This document shows, piece after piece, positions 29,856 to 38,067 of a stretch of DNA of 64,000 bases (its first letter is position 1; each line of letters begins with the position of its first letter). The notes under the pieces are model-generated. The model was not told the origin of the DNA, searched no databases, and worked only from the letters and a program-made list of their open reading frames with translations. Source of the stretch: Hathewaya histolytica (lineage in GTDB: Bacteria > Bacillota > Clostridia > Clostridiales > Clostridiaceae); assembly GCF_901482605.1 (NCBI RefSeq), contig NZ_LR590481.1, positions 1,178,001 through 1,242,000 of the forward strand. The letters are read 5' to 3'. Position numbers and translations under genes: made by a program.

Positions 29856-30671
29856 TTGAAAGAAAAGGTATGGATATATGTACCACAGGTTTATAAAGAA
29901 ATGTTACTTCAGTGGCAAGCATATTATGTTTATGATACAGAAGATAGTGAAAATGGAAAATTAGTAGCTTATAATTTTTATACTTATTCAAAAGACTATA
30001 AGGATTTAATTACATTTTTACAGGAAAATAATATTTATAGCTATATTTTTAGGAGACAATATAGTTTTAGTAAAAAAGAATTGGAAAAATATGAGATCTT
30101 TTTGTTTTGGACAGATGATGATGCAAAGGATTCTTATGTAAGTGATTTAAAAGATAACAAATGTTATAAATGTGGAACAAACAAATTATCATTATATAGG
30201 ACAAAGCTTCATGTTGATTATAAAAAAATGAAAAAGCGTGATATTATGTCAACATATGTTGGGGATATAGAAACTATTGTATCAGAAAAAGTAAAACTTT
30301 TATTTGAAAAAGAAAATATTTCTGGAGTAGAATATGAGCCTATTTATCAGATAGGGAAAGAAAATAAGATAATTAATGGGTTCTATCACTTGATATTGCA
30401 GGAAGGCATTGGAGAGGTTATAGAGCCGTCTATTATAAAAAAGGGACAACTATGTCATAAGTGTGGAGAATATGAGTATTTTGTATGTAAAACCCTTCTA
30501 AATTTTAATAGGGAAACGTGGAAAGAACTTGATATTTGTTATACTAAAAATTGGTTTGGTAGTTCACCCAATAAGTTTAAAAGATTAATTATTTCAAATA
30601 AATTATATAAAATTTTAGTAGAAAATAATATAAAAAACGTATATTTTCAACCAGCATATTTTGTAGATTAG
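29856..30671 (+). CDS. Probable immunity protein for the RHS tip; two CxxC pairs
   Basis: Protein of 271 residues, not recognised as a known family. It starts at TTG 29856 with AGAGGTG 8 nt upstream, 16 bp after the toxin stop, the position of an immunity gene. It contains two zinc-knuckle-like pairs, CYKCG (Cys103/Cys106) and CHKCG (Cys200/Cys203). The surrounding sequence is partly repeated (LSLYRTKLHVDYKKMKK against YFVCKTLLNFNRETWKE), suggesting an internal duplication of about 100 residues. It has no signal peptide or membrane helix, so it is cytosolic. The immunity role is inferred from position only. Confidence 0.6.
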   Translation: MKEKVWIYVPQVYKEMLLQWQAYYVYDTEDSENGKLVAYNFYTYSKDYKDLITFLQENNIYSYIFRRQYSFSKKELEKYEIFLFWTDDDAKDSYVSDLKDNKCYKCGTNKLSLYRTKLHVDYKKMKKRDIMSTYVGDIETIVSEKVKLLFEKENISGVEYEPIYQIGKENKIINGFYHLILQEGIGEVIEPSIIKKGQLCHKCGEYEYFVCKTLLNFNRETWKELDICYTKNWFGSSPNKFKRLIISNKLYKILVENNIKNVYFQPAYFVD

Positions 30672-30707
30672 TAATTTAATATAGTTACAATGATATAAAG
30701 CTTAAAT

Positions 30708-30750
30708 AGAGAAAAACAGTTAAAATTAATTGTTTTTCTCTTATTTTTAG
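30708..30750 (+). terminator. Terminator after the RHS/immunity pair
   Basis: Stem AGAGAAAAACA / TGTTTTTCTCT (30708-30718 with 30731-30741), followed by TATTTTTAGG. The sequence after it recurs after the next gene (see findings). Confidence 0.75.
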
Positions 30751-30884
30751 GAAAGGTTTAGGATGTTGTCTTTTATAATCATATTAATTATAAATTAATA
30801 CTATAGTAAAATAAATTAAAATTATGAAATAAAATAATATAAATGAGCGTAGAAAACATAACAAATACAATAGGGGGAAGTTCA

Positions 30885-31691
30885 ATGGGAGCATGGGGAA
30901 CAGCGATTTTTTCAGATGATACGGCAGATGATATAAGAAGTGAATATAACAGTTTATTATCAGTGGGAGCTACCGATGAAGAAGCTACATCTATAATATT
31001 TAATATGTATTATTTTGATGAATGTGAAGGAACAGAGGATGAACCAATATTTTGGTTTGCTTTAGCTTTAGCACAATGGAAAAAAGGAAGATTAACGGAG
31101 GATATAAGAGACGCTGCTATAAAGTTTATAGATATTGGGGACGACTTAGAGAGGTGGAATATAAAAGGGGCAGAAAAAGATTACGAAAAACGTAAAAAGG
31201 TATTAAAGAATTTAAAGGAAACTTTATTAACTCCTATGCCAGAGAGAAAGAAAGTAAGAAAACCAACTGTAATAATATCTCCTTGGAAGCCTGGAGATCT
31301 GATATCCTATCAGTTAAATCACGAAAGTATAAAAGGAGAAAAGTATTATGGGAAATATGTATTACTTAGAGTTTTAGAAGTGATAAGAGACCCTATTTCT
31401 GTAGTAAAACAAGATGAATATTTTCAAGATAGTATAATATTTGGTCTATATAATTGGGTAGGTGATGAAGATATAGTATCTGGAGGAATGTATAATAATC
31501 GTGGAATGTTAAGTTGGTGGTCTAAAAGAGAGTTAAAGGATAAAAATATAACTGTAATAGGAAATGATCCTTCTTATGAAAATACTATACCAGAGTTTTT
31601 TAAAACAGGATGTCCAATGTATCATTTTGAGAATATAGATATTTTTTTAAATGAGGCATTATTAAATTTTTCTAAAATGAATAGTCAATAA
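30885..31691 (+). CDS. DUF4259-domain protein
   Basis: I place the start at ATG 30885 (MGAWGTAIFSDDTADD) rather than the upstream ATG at 30843. AGGGGGA lies 6 nt before 30885, and MGAWG is the usual DUF4259 N-terminus. The product has 268 residues. The DUF4259 domain spans about 1-115 (DDIRSEYNSLL, FWFALALAQWKKGR), followed by a second domain (about 125-268) with PWKPGDLISYQL and LSWWSKRELKDKN. DUF4259 proteins are frequent near polymorphic toxin loci, so an immunity role is plausible but unproven. Part of the gene is duplicated at 31990 and 33490. Confidence 0.7.
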   Translation: MGAWGTAIFSDDTADDIRSEYNSLLSVGATDEEATSIIFNMYYFDECEGTEDEPIFWFALALAQWKKGRLTEDIRDAAIKFIDIGDDLERWNIKGAEKDYEKRKKVLKNLKETLLTPMPERKKVRKPTVIISPWKPGDLISYQLNHESIKGEKYYGKYVLLRVLEVIRDPISVVKQDEYFQDSIIFGLYNWVGDEDIVSGGMYNNRGMLSWWSKRELKDKNITVIGNDPSYENTIPEFFKTGCPMYHFENIDIFLNEALLNFSKMNSQ

Positions 31692-31809
31692 TCTAAATTA
31701 TACTTATTAATATTTTATATGAAAAGAATGTTAAAATTAATTCTTAATCATTTAAAGTTATTAGAACTTTGAATTAAATAAGATAATTTTAATTTAAGTA
31801 TATTTTTAC

Positions 31810-31853
31810 TTCTAAGAATGATTGCACATTCTTAGAAGTGTTTTTATTTAGGA
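31810..31853 (+). terminator. Terminator after the DUF4259 gene
   Basis: Perfect 13-bp stem (ACTTCTAAGAATG / CATTCTTAGAAGT) with a 6-nt loop, followed by GTTTTTATTT. Confidence 0.85.
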
Positions 31854-31988
31854 AAAAGTTAGGATAGTATATTTTATAATTGTATATGAAAATATTACTT
31901 ATATTCTAGATATAAGTAGTCTTACGATAAGATAAACTATATTTCTACAAACATAAAATTATATAATATGGCTTAATATAGTAAAATA

Positions 31989-32354
31989 ATTGGGGGAAGT
32001 TCAATGGGAGAATGGAATATAGTTAAAATCTATAAGTGGAAACAATAAAAATATATCATCCAATATAATAGTTTTTGAATAAGAACAGGGAAAGATATAA
32101 ATGGTGAAGAGTATTTCTATATAAGAAACGTCCAAAATGATATAATAACATTAACAGATAAATCAGAAAAAGAAGTGTAACTTACAAGTATGGTGATTGG
32201 GCAAAACTTATATCCTTAGAAGGAGTTTTAAAGGATACGGTAGGAATAAAGAATCCATATAGGTATAGGAGAATTTTATTTGGTAAAAGTAGCATATGAT
32301 GCAGATACGGGATATATAAGAACTGGATATCCAATAATAGGAGGATATAGATAA
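31989..32354 (+). pseudogene. Displaced RHS tip: DUF4259 start fused to RHS-core remnant and a toxin tail
   Basis: The segment begins with a copy of the DUF4259 RBS and start (GGGGGAAGTTCAATGGGAG). From 32024 it switches to a degraded copy of the RHS core, matching 28700-29095 (EEYFYIRNVQNDIITLTDKS, then VGIKNPYRYR) with stops and an internal deletion. From 32271 an open frame EFYLVKVAYDADTGYIR then TGYPIIGGYR-stop looks like the end of a different toxin domain. Its TAA (32352-32354) overlaps the ATG of the next gene. No functional toxin can be made from this region. Confidence 0.75.
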
Positions 32355-32929
32355 TGAATAAAGAAGAGTTTAAGATAATTTTAGAACCAGAATTTTATGA
32401 GGACATGGCTGAAGATTTTGATAATGGAAATCTATTATATAATCCATGGACTAATGTATATATTAAAATAAACGATAACAATTTTTTTAAAGAAGAATGC
32501 TTAGATCCAAAGTTACGTTTAGGTACAGGGCTTTATGGGCCATTATATGTATTTATTGAACAACTTATAAGCTTACCATATGAATTAAATAAAGAAGGAA
32601 AAGTATTGTATACAGATCCTGAACTTCAAATTGGGGTTGCACTTGTATTTGAAAAAAAAGGTAAACATGTAGTGCTAACTAAGATTGATGATAATACCTG
32701 GTATAAAAAAGAAGGGATTTGGTATGATGGAGAAAAACTAGTATATTCATTACCAGATAAAGTGCCTATGTCTAAAAATAATGTTATAGGATATGATGCA
32801 TTTAAGAAGGGATGTATAGAAGGTGTAGAGGATGTATTAAGCAAGCTAGTTTTAAAATATCCCCAAATAGAATATACTAGTGGATACAGAAATTTAAAAG
32901 AGAACTTTAAAAAATATAAAGATTTATAA
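32354..32929 (+). CDS. Orphan immunity-like protein downstream of a degraded RHS tip
   Basis: Protein of 191 residues, acidic, without signal peptide or membrane helix. I do not recognise the family. It begins MNKEEFKIILEPEFYEDM and includes a central region GTGLYGPLYVFIEQL. The ATG overlaps the stop of the toxin remnant (TAATG), and AGGAGG lies about 10 nt upstream. Such coupling is typical of toxin-immunity pairs. The gene is intact while its partner is broken, as expected if orphan immunity is kept against siblings that still carry the toxin (inference). Confidence 0.6.
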   Translation: MNKEEFKIILEPEFYEDMAEDFDNGNLLYNPWTNVYIKINDNNFFKEECLDPKLRLGTGLYGPLYVFIEQLISLPYELNKEGKVLYTDPELQIGVALVFEKKGKHVVLTKIDDNTWYKKEGIWYDGEKLVYSLPDKVPMSKNNVIGYDAFKKGCIEGVEDVLSKLVLKYPQIEYTSGYRNLKENFKKYKDL

Positions 32930-33032
32930 ATAATATGATAGCAGAATGTAAACAAACCGGAGGGCTAGTGAGGTGCATTAAAATAGCTAATATAACATAG
33001 GATTATTCATAATTATATAGAATATTTTATTT

Positions 33033-33080
33033 AAACTGTTTCAAAATAATTAAAAGCTTATTTTGAAACAGTTTTTTTAT
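33033..33080 (+). terminator. Strong terminator after the orphan immunity gene
   Basis: Perfect 17-bp stem (AAACTGTTTCAAAATAA / TTATTTTGAAACAGTTT) with an 8-nt loop and a T tract. Confidence 0.92.
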
Positions 33081-33273
33081 GCTTAGTTTTAAGATATTAG
33101 TTATAACATATACAGTTTAGCAAAAGTTTATGTATAGTAATGTCTAGTAAATAATTTAATAAACTTTTGGTTAACTGCAATGGTGATACCAATTAACGGC
33201 ATATAGTTTAAAGTAGTAACTATTTTAGTTAGATACATGGCTGCTGTACGTAAATTAGTTACCATTTAAATAA

Positions 33274-33495
33274 AATGATTCTGGAATAAGAACAGAGAAA
33301 TATGTTGTTACAACTATACAAGCAGTAAATGTAACAGGTACAGTACATGCTAAAATTGATGAGGTAAATCATTGTAGTGTTATACCAACTAAGCCACTGA
33401 CTATTAGTGACTGGATTATGTCTAGACTTAATGCAGAGAATGCCACACATCCATATACATCCATAATTAAAGCAATATTTTGGGACGGAAGGTAG
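33274..33495 (+). pseudogene. Second displaced RHS tip remnant
   Basis: An in-frame stretch of 73 codons. It begins with the RHS-core sequence NDSGIRTEK (same as 28741-28775 in the main gene), then changes to an unrelated tail, VHAKIDEVNHCSVIPTK...SIIKAIFWDGR-stop. There is no start codon or RBS. It looks like the end of another older toxin tip left after recombination within the core. The stretch between 32930 and 33273 holds only the terminator at 33033 and no gene I can support. Confidence 0.6.
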
Positions 33496-33760
33496 GTATT
33501 TAGAGTATATACCATTGGATGATCATGAGGATATAGTTTTAGGGAGAATGTATAGTAATTGTAGAAGGTTAAGCTGGTGGTCTAAAAGAGAGTTAAAGGA
33601 TAAAAATATAACTGTAATAGGTAATGATGCTTCTTATGCAGATAATATACCAAAGTTTTTTAAAACAGGAGAAACAGAATATTCTATGTATCATTTTAAG
33701 AACATAGATATTTTCTTAAATCAAGCATTATTAGATTTTTCAAAAATGAATAGTAAATAG
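33490..33760 (+). pseudogene. C-terminal fragment of a second DUF4259-type gene
   Basis: The frame ending at 33760 matches the last third of the gene at 30885: LSWWSKRELKDKNITVIGND, with FFKTG and the FSKMNSK end. The 5' two thirds are missing; a matching RBS and first codons survive at 31990. The two parts appear to be one duplicated gene split by insertion of RHS-tip material. An ATG at 33515 could give 81 residues, but it has no good RBS. Confidence 0.7.
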
Positions 33761-33996
33761 TTTAAATTACTAAATTGTCAGGAGGTATTAAAGTTGATAG
33801 GAAAATTTCGTTAAGAGGCATTTCAGATGGTGATGTTAATTTTAATTAGGAAGGCTATATATAATAAAAGACTTATATGTATTTTCAAGAATAAACTTAC
33901 CATATCGTATGAGAATTAGAGGAATGTTACTGATTATTAAAAGAATATGGAGTTATTAAATTGTATGACAAATTTATGAAATGAGAATTTAGTTAA

Positions 33997-34431
33997 ATGA
34001 TAAGGAAAAAGCTTAGTGAATTAAGTAAAGAAGATATAATAAATTTTGAGGAAAGTCAGATGGAATATCTTAAACCTATTATAGATTCGTTAGATAAGGA
34101 GTTTAAGAAATTCGACTGCTATATAGAGTATGAGTTTTGTAGGTTAGATAAAAATTCTAAACCCATTTTAGAACCCATAAAAAGTGAAAATTTAGTTCGT
34201 GGATATAAAAGTTATATATCAATAAATATAAAAAAGGATGGGCACCTTTTATCACTTGATTATGATTATGGTGATGATGGAATACTTACTCTATGTGAAT
34301 TTATTGTATGGATTGGAGTAGGAATCTTTAACACTTATGTTAATATGTGTACTGATTATGAAGAAATAATACAAGATTTGAAACATTATTTGGGTTATGT
34401 AAAAAAGTATGGAGTAATAGAAGCAGACTAA
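33997..34431 (+). CDS. Hypothetical acidic protein, possible orphan immunity protein
   Basis: Protein of 144 residues, not recognised. It is soluble, with SISINIKKDGHLLSLDYD-like central strands and the C-terminal end LKHYLGYVKKYGVIEAD. No clear RBS precedes the ATG. The upstream 33761-33996 region has short broken pieces, including an RBS-like AGGAGG at 33781 and a stretch resembling this gene's own end (about 33920-33970), suggesting earlier related copies. Size, acidity and location suggest an immunity protein; confidence in function is low. Confidence 0.5.
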   Translation: MIRKKLSELSKEDIINFEESQMEYLKPIIDSLDKEFKKFDCYIEYEFCRLDKNSKPILEPIKSENLVRGYKSYISINIKKDGHLLSLDYDYGDDGILTLCEFIVWIGVGIFNTYVNMCTDYEEIIQDLKHYLGYVKKYGVIEAD

Positions 34432-34691
34432 TGCTGGATCAAAGATGAAAAATGATGATTTGGTGTAAGCTATGAAAGTAAAAAGCTAATTGAGGATATA
34501 GAATAAGATTTTGTGGATTTAATATTTAACATAAGAGTATTAGATATTATTTATTATGTAGCTGAACTATCAGAAGTCAGTGGAGGTTATATAAGTTTAA
34601 TAAAAATAACTTATATAATTTTTTTATTTTTTGTAATAAAAATACTATTTATTAAATAATATTTTTATTAATAAGAAGTTTTATAGAAAGG
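34432..34691. other. Degenerate end of the RHS island
   Basis: AT-rich stretch with several short, stop-broken frames and no gene I can support. It probably contains the promoter of the spoIIIA operon; an AT-rich TAATAAA-14-AATAATAT pair near 34634 is only a weak sigma-E resemblance. Confidence 0.4.
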
Positions 34692-35618
34692 ATGAGTAGA
34701 ATGATCCATATTAAAAGGGTTTTAGATATTCTTCCCTTAAGATTAAAACAGGAGCTAGAGAATGGAAAAGAAAATACGGACATACAAGAAATAAGGATTA
34801 GATCAGGCAAAAATTTGATTTACATAAAAAATATGCAAGAGGTAATCAGTGATTATATTGTTAAAAGAGAAGATTTAGATTATTTAATTAGAAAGATTAG
34901 TAATTATTCCATTTATGCATTTGAGGAGGAGCTTAAGCAGGGGTACATTACAATCGAAGGTGGACACAGAATAGGTATATGTGGTAATTGCGTAATTGAA
35001 AATAATAAAATAAAGACAATGAAAGATATTGGGTCTATTAATATAAGAATTTCAAAGGATATAGAAGGGTGTTCACGTAAAGTTTTAAAATACATTTTGA
35101 AAGAAAATACTCTATTAAATACCATAATAATATCTCCTCCTAAATGTGGAAAAACCACTCTTATTAGAGATATAGGAAGAAATATATCAAATGGTATAGA
35201 AGAAATGAACTTTAATGGAATAAAGCTTTGTATTGTAGATGAAAGAAGTGAAATAGCGGCATGTTATAAGGGTGTTCCTCAAATGAATGTAGGACTAAGA
35301 ACTGATATTTTAGATGGTTGTCCAAAAAGTTATGGAATAATGATGGCTATAAGAAGCATGTCTCCAGAAGTAGTTATATGTGATGAAATTGGTACAAAAG
35401 AGGATATGGAGAGTATTATTATGGCACTAAACTGTGGCGTTGGAATAATTACAACTATACATGGAAAAGGTGTAGAGGATTTATACAGAAGGGCAGTTTT
35501 TAAAGATATTTTAGATAATAAAGTTTTTCATCGTGCCATAGTTTTAAACAATAAAATTGGTACTGGAAATATAGAATATATTTACGATTTTATAGAGAAA
35601 ACTTATATAGAGGTGTAA
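34692..35618 (+). CDS. spoIIIAA: SpoIIIAA, ATPase of the SpoIIIA-SpoIIQ feeding-tube complex
   Basis: Protein of 308 residues related to secretion ATPases. The Walker A region is ISPPKCGKTTLIRDI, Walker B is VVICDEIGTKEDMESI, and the conserved VDERSEIAACYKGVPQ loop lies between them. It supports transport between mother cell and forespore after engulfment. It is the first gene of an eight-gene operon with short spacings. The upstream boundary is the RHS island, so that island is inserted just before the sporulation operon. Confidence 0.95.
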   Translation: MSRMIHIKRVLDILPLRLKQELENGKENTDIQEIRIRSGKNLIYIKNMQEVISDYIVKREDLDYLIRKISNYSIYAFEEELKQGYITIEGGHRIGICGNCVIENNKIKTMKDIGSINIRISKDIEGCSRKVLKYILKENTLLNTIIISPPKCGKTTLIRDIGRNISNGIEEMNFNGIKLCIVDERSEIAACYKGVPQMNVGLRTDILDGCPKSYGIMMAIRSMSPEVVICDEIGTKEDMESIIMALNCGVGIITTIHGKGVEDLYRRAVFKDILDNKVFHRAIVLNNKIGTGNIEYIYDFIEKTYIEV

Positions 35619-35620
35619 CA

Positions 35621-36139
35621 ATGATTAAGATTTTTGGATGTTTAATGATTTTTGGAGGATGTACTACTTTAGGATTTAGATATTCTAAGACTTTAAGCAC
35701 AAGAGTTTTTGAATTAAAGGAATTAGAAAAAGCTGTAATGATATTAGAAAATGAAATTACCTATACCTATACTGAACTACCAGATGCATTTTTAAAAGTA
35801 AGCAATGAGTTAGAGAGTCCTTTATCCATGGTGTTTAAAAAGGCTCATGAGAATTTAATTAGTACTGAATTTAATGATATTCATGATTCATTAATAAATG
35901 CTTTAGAAGAAGAGGAAGACAAGTTGAGCTTAGATAAAAAAGATAAAAATATTATAATTCAGTTATCAAAAAGCCTAGGACAATGGGATATTGAAGCACA
36001 TAAAAATGTATTAAAACTTTGTAGGAAAAATATAGAAGAGCAAATACAAGTGGGGACAAGAAAAGAAATGAGAGAGGGGAAAATGTTTAAAACCCTAGGT
36101 ATTTCTCTTGGAGCTATAATTTGCATTTTATTATTGTAA
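35621..36139 (+). CDS. spoIIIAB: SpoIIIAB, sporulation membrane protein
   Basis: Protein of 172 residues with hydrophobic helices at both ends (about 2-18 and 155-172) and a helical cytoplasmic middle. It contains the family pattern RVFELKELEKAVMILENEI and KEMREGKMFKTLGISLG. It resembles GspF-like components and works with SpoIIIAA. It is separated by 2 bp from spoIIIAA. Confidence 0.93.
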   Translation: MIKIFGCLMIFGGCTTLGFRYSKTLSTRVFELKELEKAVMILENEITYTYTELPDAFLKVSNELESPLSMVFKKAHENLISTEFNDIHDSLINALEEEEDKLSLDKKDKNIIIQLSKSLGQWDIEAHKNVLKLCRKNIEEQIQVGTRKEMREGKMFKTLGISLGAIICILLL

Positions 36140-36215
36140 AAAAATTCATAATTTACAAGGGAAATGTATATTTATAAATTAGAACAATTAAAAGATGATA
36201 AAGGGGGTTACAGTT

Positions 36216-36422
36216 ATGACAGGAATGATGGACATATCATTAATACTTAAAATGGCGGGTGTAGGCATTCTGGTAGTAGTTATTGATAAAGTTTTAAAGG
36301 GTGCAGGGAAAGATGACTATGCTGTAATAACTAATTTAGCTGGAATAGTAATAATACTTCTTATGGTTATAAATTTGATAAACCATCTTTTTAGTACGGT
36401 AAAAACTTTATTTACTTTTTAG
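36216..36422 (+). CDS. spoIIIAC: SpoIIIAC, small membrane protein
   Basis: Protein of 68 residues with two membrane helices, the same length as the B. subtilis protein. I place the start at ATG 36216 because AAGGGGG lies 8 nt upstream; the earlier in-frame ATG at 36195 lies before the RBS. Part of the SpoIIIA channel in the mother-cell membrane. Confidence 0.92.
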   Translation: MTGMMDISLILKMAGVGILVVVIDKVLKGAGKDDYAVITNLAGIVIILLMVINLINHLFSTVKTLFTF

Positions 36423-36433
36423 AGGGTGTAATT

Positions 36434-36817
36434 ATGAATATATTTAAAATAGTAGGATTTGCTTTTATATCTTTATCTATAGTTTTAATTTTTAAAGGTA
36501 GAAGAGACGATCTTGCAACGGAAATAAGTTTAGCAGCAGGTATAGTAATTTTTTTACTAGTAGTTCCCAAGTTAACTATAATAGTTAATTTTCTTCAATT
36601 ACTTAGTCATAAAGCAAATATAGATGTTTACTATTTGAACCTAGTTTTCAAAATCCTAGGTATAGCATATATTACATCATTTTGCTCCGAAGTTTGCAAG
36701 GATGCAGGCGTATCCGGCATAGGAAATAAAGTTGAGCTAGCAGGTAAAATAATAATTCTTTCTCTAAGTATTCCAATATTAATGGCAGTATTAGATGCCA
36801 TAATAAAAATTATATAA
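36434..36817 (+). CDS. spoIIIAD: SpoIIIAD, sporulation membrane protein
   Basis: Protein of 127 residues with four hydrophobic segments. YITSFCSEVCKDAGVSGIG and ELAGKIIILSLSIPI are conserved SpoIIIAD/AC-type strings. RBS AGAGGGTG. It follows spoIIIAC by 11 bp and belongs to the SpoIIIA complex. Confidence 0.93.
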   Translation: MNIFKIVGFAFISLSIVLIFKGRRDDLATEISLAAGIVIFLLVVPKLTIIVNFLQLLSHKANIDVYYLNLVFKILGIAYITSFCSEVCKDAGVSGIGNKVELAGKIIILSLSIPILMAVLDAIIKII

Positions 36818-36831
36818 AAGAGGGTAAGAAT

Positions 36832-38055
36832 ATGATTAACACTATTAAAAAAAAGAGATACGTAAAGATTTTTTTTCTAATAATATTTTTAATAATTCTC
36901 CCTATAAAGACTTATGGAAATGAAGCTTTTATGGGGGATAAAGATACCAATAATTTAAAGAGAGATGAGGTACTAAAAAAAGCATACGAAGAAGAAATGG
37001 AAGAAGTGAACGGAGTTTATAATCATATAACTAATATGAAAAGTGATTATGAAATATTAAAAGATATAGAACCAAAGGAATTTGTTAAGAGCATATTAAA
37101 AGATGGGAAAGGTGATTTAAATAGAGACAAGATAATAAAAAATTTAAAGAGGGTGATATTTAAAGAAGTAAGTTCTACATTTAAACTCATGGGGATGCTC
37201 ATTATAATATGTATAGTTTGTTCTATGCTTAAAAATTTAGAAGATGCATTTTCCAATAATAGTATATCTTCTGTAGCATATTTTGCTTGTCTTTCTACTA
37301 TGATAATTATAATTGCAAAAAGTTTTTATATAGGCATAGATGTAGTTAAAAGCTCTATAGAAAGCATAAGTGGTTTTATGTATTCTATTATACCTGTACT
37401 TATGACACTTTTAGCAGGAATGGGAGGAGTTACTCAAGCAGCTTTTCTAGATCCTATAATTATATTTATCTTAAACATGGGAATTACAATAATATCTAAC
37501 ATAATAATACCTCTTATAATAATGAGTTTTGTACTAAACTTTGTAAATAATATATCTGAAGAATACAAAGTAAGCAATCTAAGCTCCTTAATTAAAAATT
37601 CTGTATTATGGATACAAGGCATAGTAATGACGGTATTTGTGGCTCTTTTGACTATAAGGAGTATTATGGCTAAAACTATGGATGAAGTTACTATAAAAAC
37701 AGCAAAGTTTACTGTAGATACAGTAATACCTGTAGTAGGAAAATCTTTATCTGATGCTATATCCACTGTAGCTGGATATTCACTACTTATAAAAAATGCA
37801 ATAGGTACCTTAGGTTTGATTATTCTTGTATTAATAATTATAACTCCCATTATAAAAGTATTTATAATGGCAATGCTGTACAAGCTTACAGGGGCTTTAA
37901 TACAACCTATAAGTGATAAAAAAGTTGTAAATTGCATCACATCAGCAGGAGACTCTTTAATACTTATAATGTCCAGTTTAATATGTGTTTCGGTTATGTG
38001 CTTTATTATGATAGCTATAGTAACTGCCACAGGAAGTAGCATTATATCTGTTTAA
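36832..38055 (+). CDS. spoIIIAE: SpoIIIAE, polytopic sporulation protein
   Basis: Protein of 407 residues with an N-terminal signal-like helix, a charged extracytoplasmic region (about 25-110) and about eight membrane segments. SISGFMYSIIPVLMTLLAG and NCITSAGDSLILI are recognisable family stretches. SpoIIIAE is the largest membrane component of the SpoIIIA complex. RBS AGAGGG; 14 bp from spoIIIAD. Confidence 0.93.
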   Translation: MINTIKKKRYVKIFFLIIFLIILPIKTYGNEAFMGDKDTNNLKRDEVLKKAYEEEMEEVNGVYNHITNMKSDYEILKDIEPKEFVKSILKDGKGDLNRDKIIKNLKRVIFKEVSSTFKLMGMLIIICIVCSMLKNLEDAFSNNSISSVAYFACLSTMIIIIAKSFYIGIDVVKSSIESISGFMYSIIPVLMTLLAGMGGVTQAAFLDPIIIFILNMGITIISNIIIPLIIMSFVLNFVNNISEEYKVSNLSSLIKNSVLWIQGIVMTVFVALLTIRSIMAKTMDEVTIKTAKFTVDTVIPVVGKSLSDAISTVAGYSLLIKNAIGTLGLIILVLIIITPIIKVFIMAMLYKLTGALIQPISDKKVVNCITSAGDSLILIMSSLICVSVMCFIMIAIVTATGSSIISV

Positions 38056-38067
38056 GGAGAAGATAAA

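Noticed and set aside
34600-34691. Sigma-E promoter for spoIIIAA
   Set aside because: The TAATAAA-14-AATAATAT candidate lies in sequence so AT-rich that a chance match is likely; not listed as a promoter.
37434-38042. Minus-strand open frame of 202 codons opposite spoIIIAE
   Set aside because: Hydrophobic antisense shadow of a membrane protein gene without RBS or family pattern.
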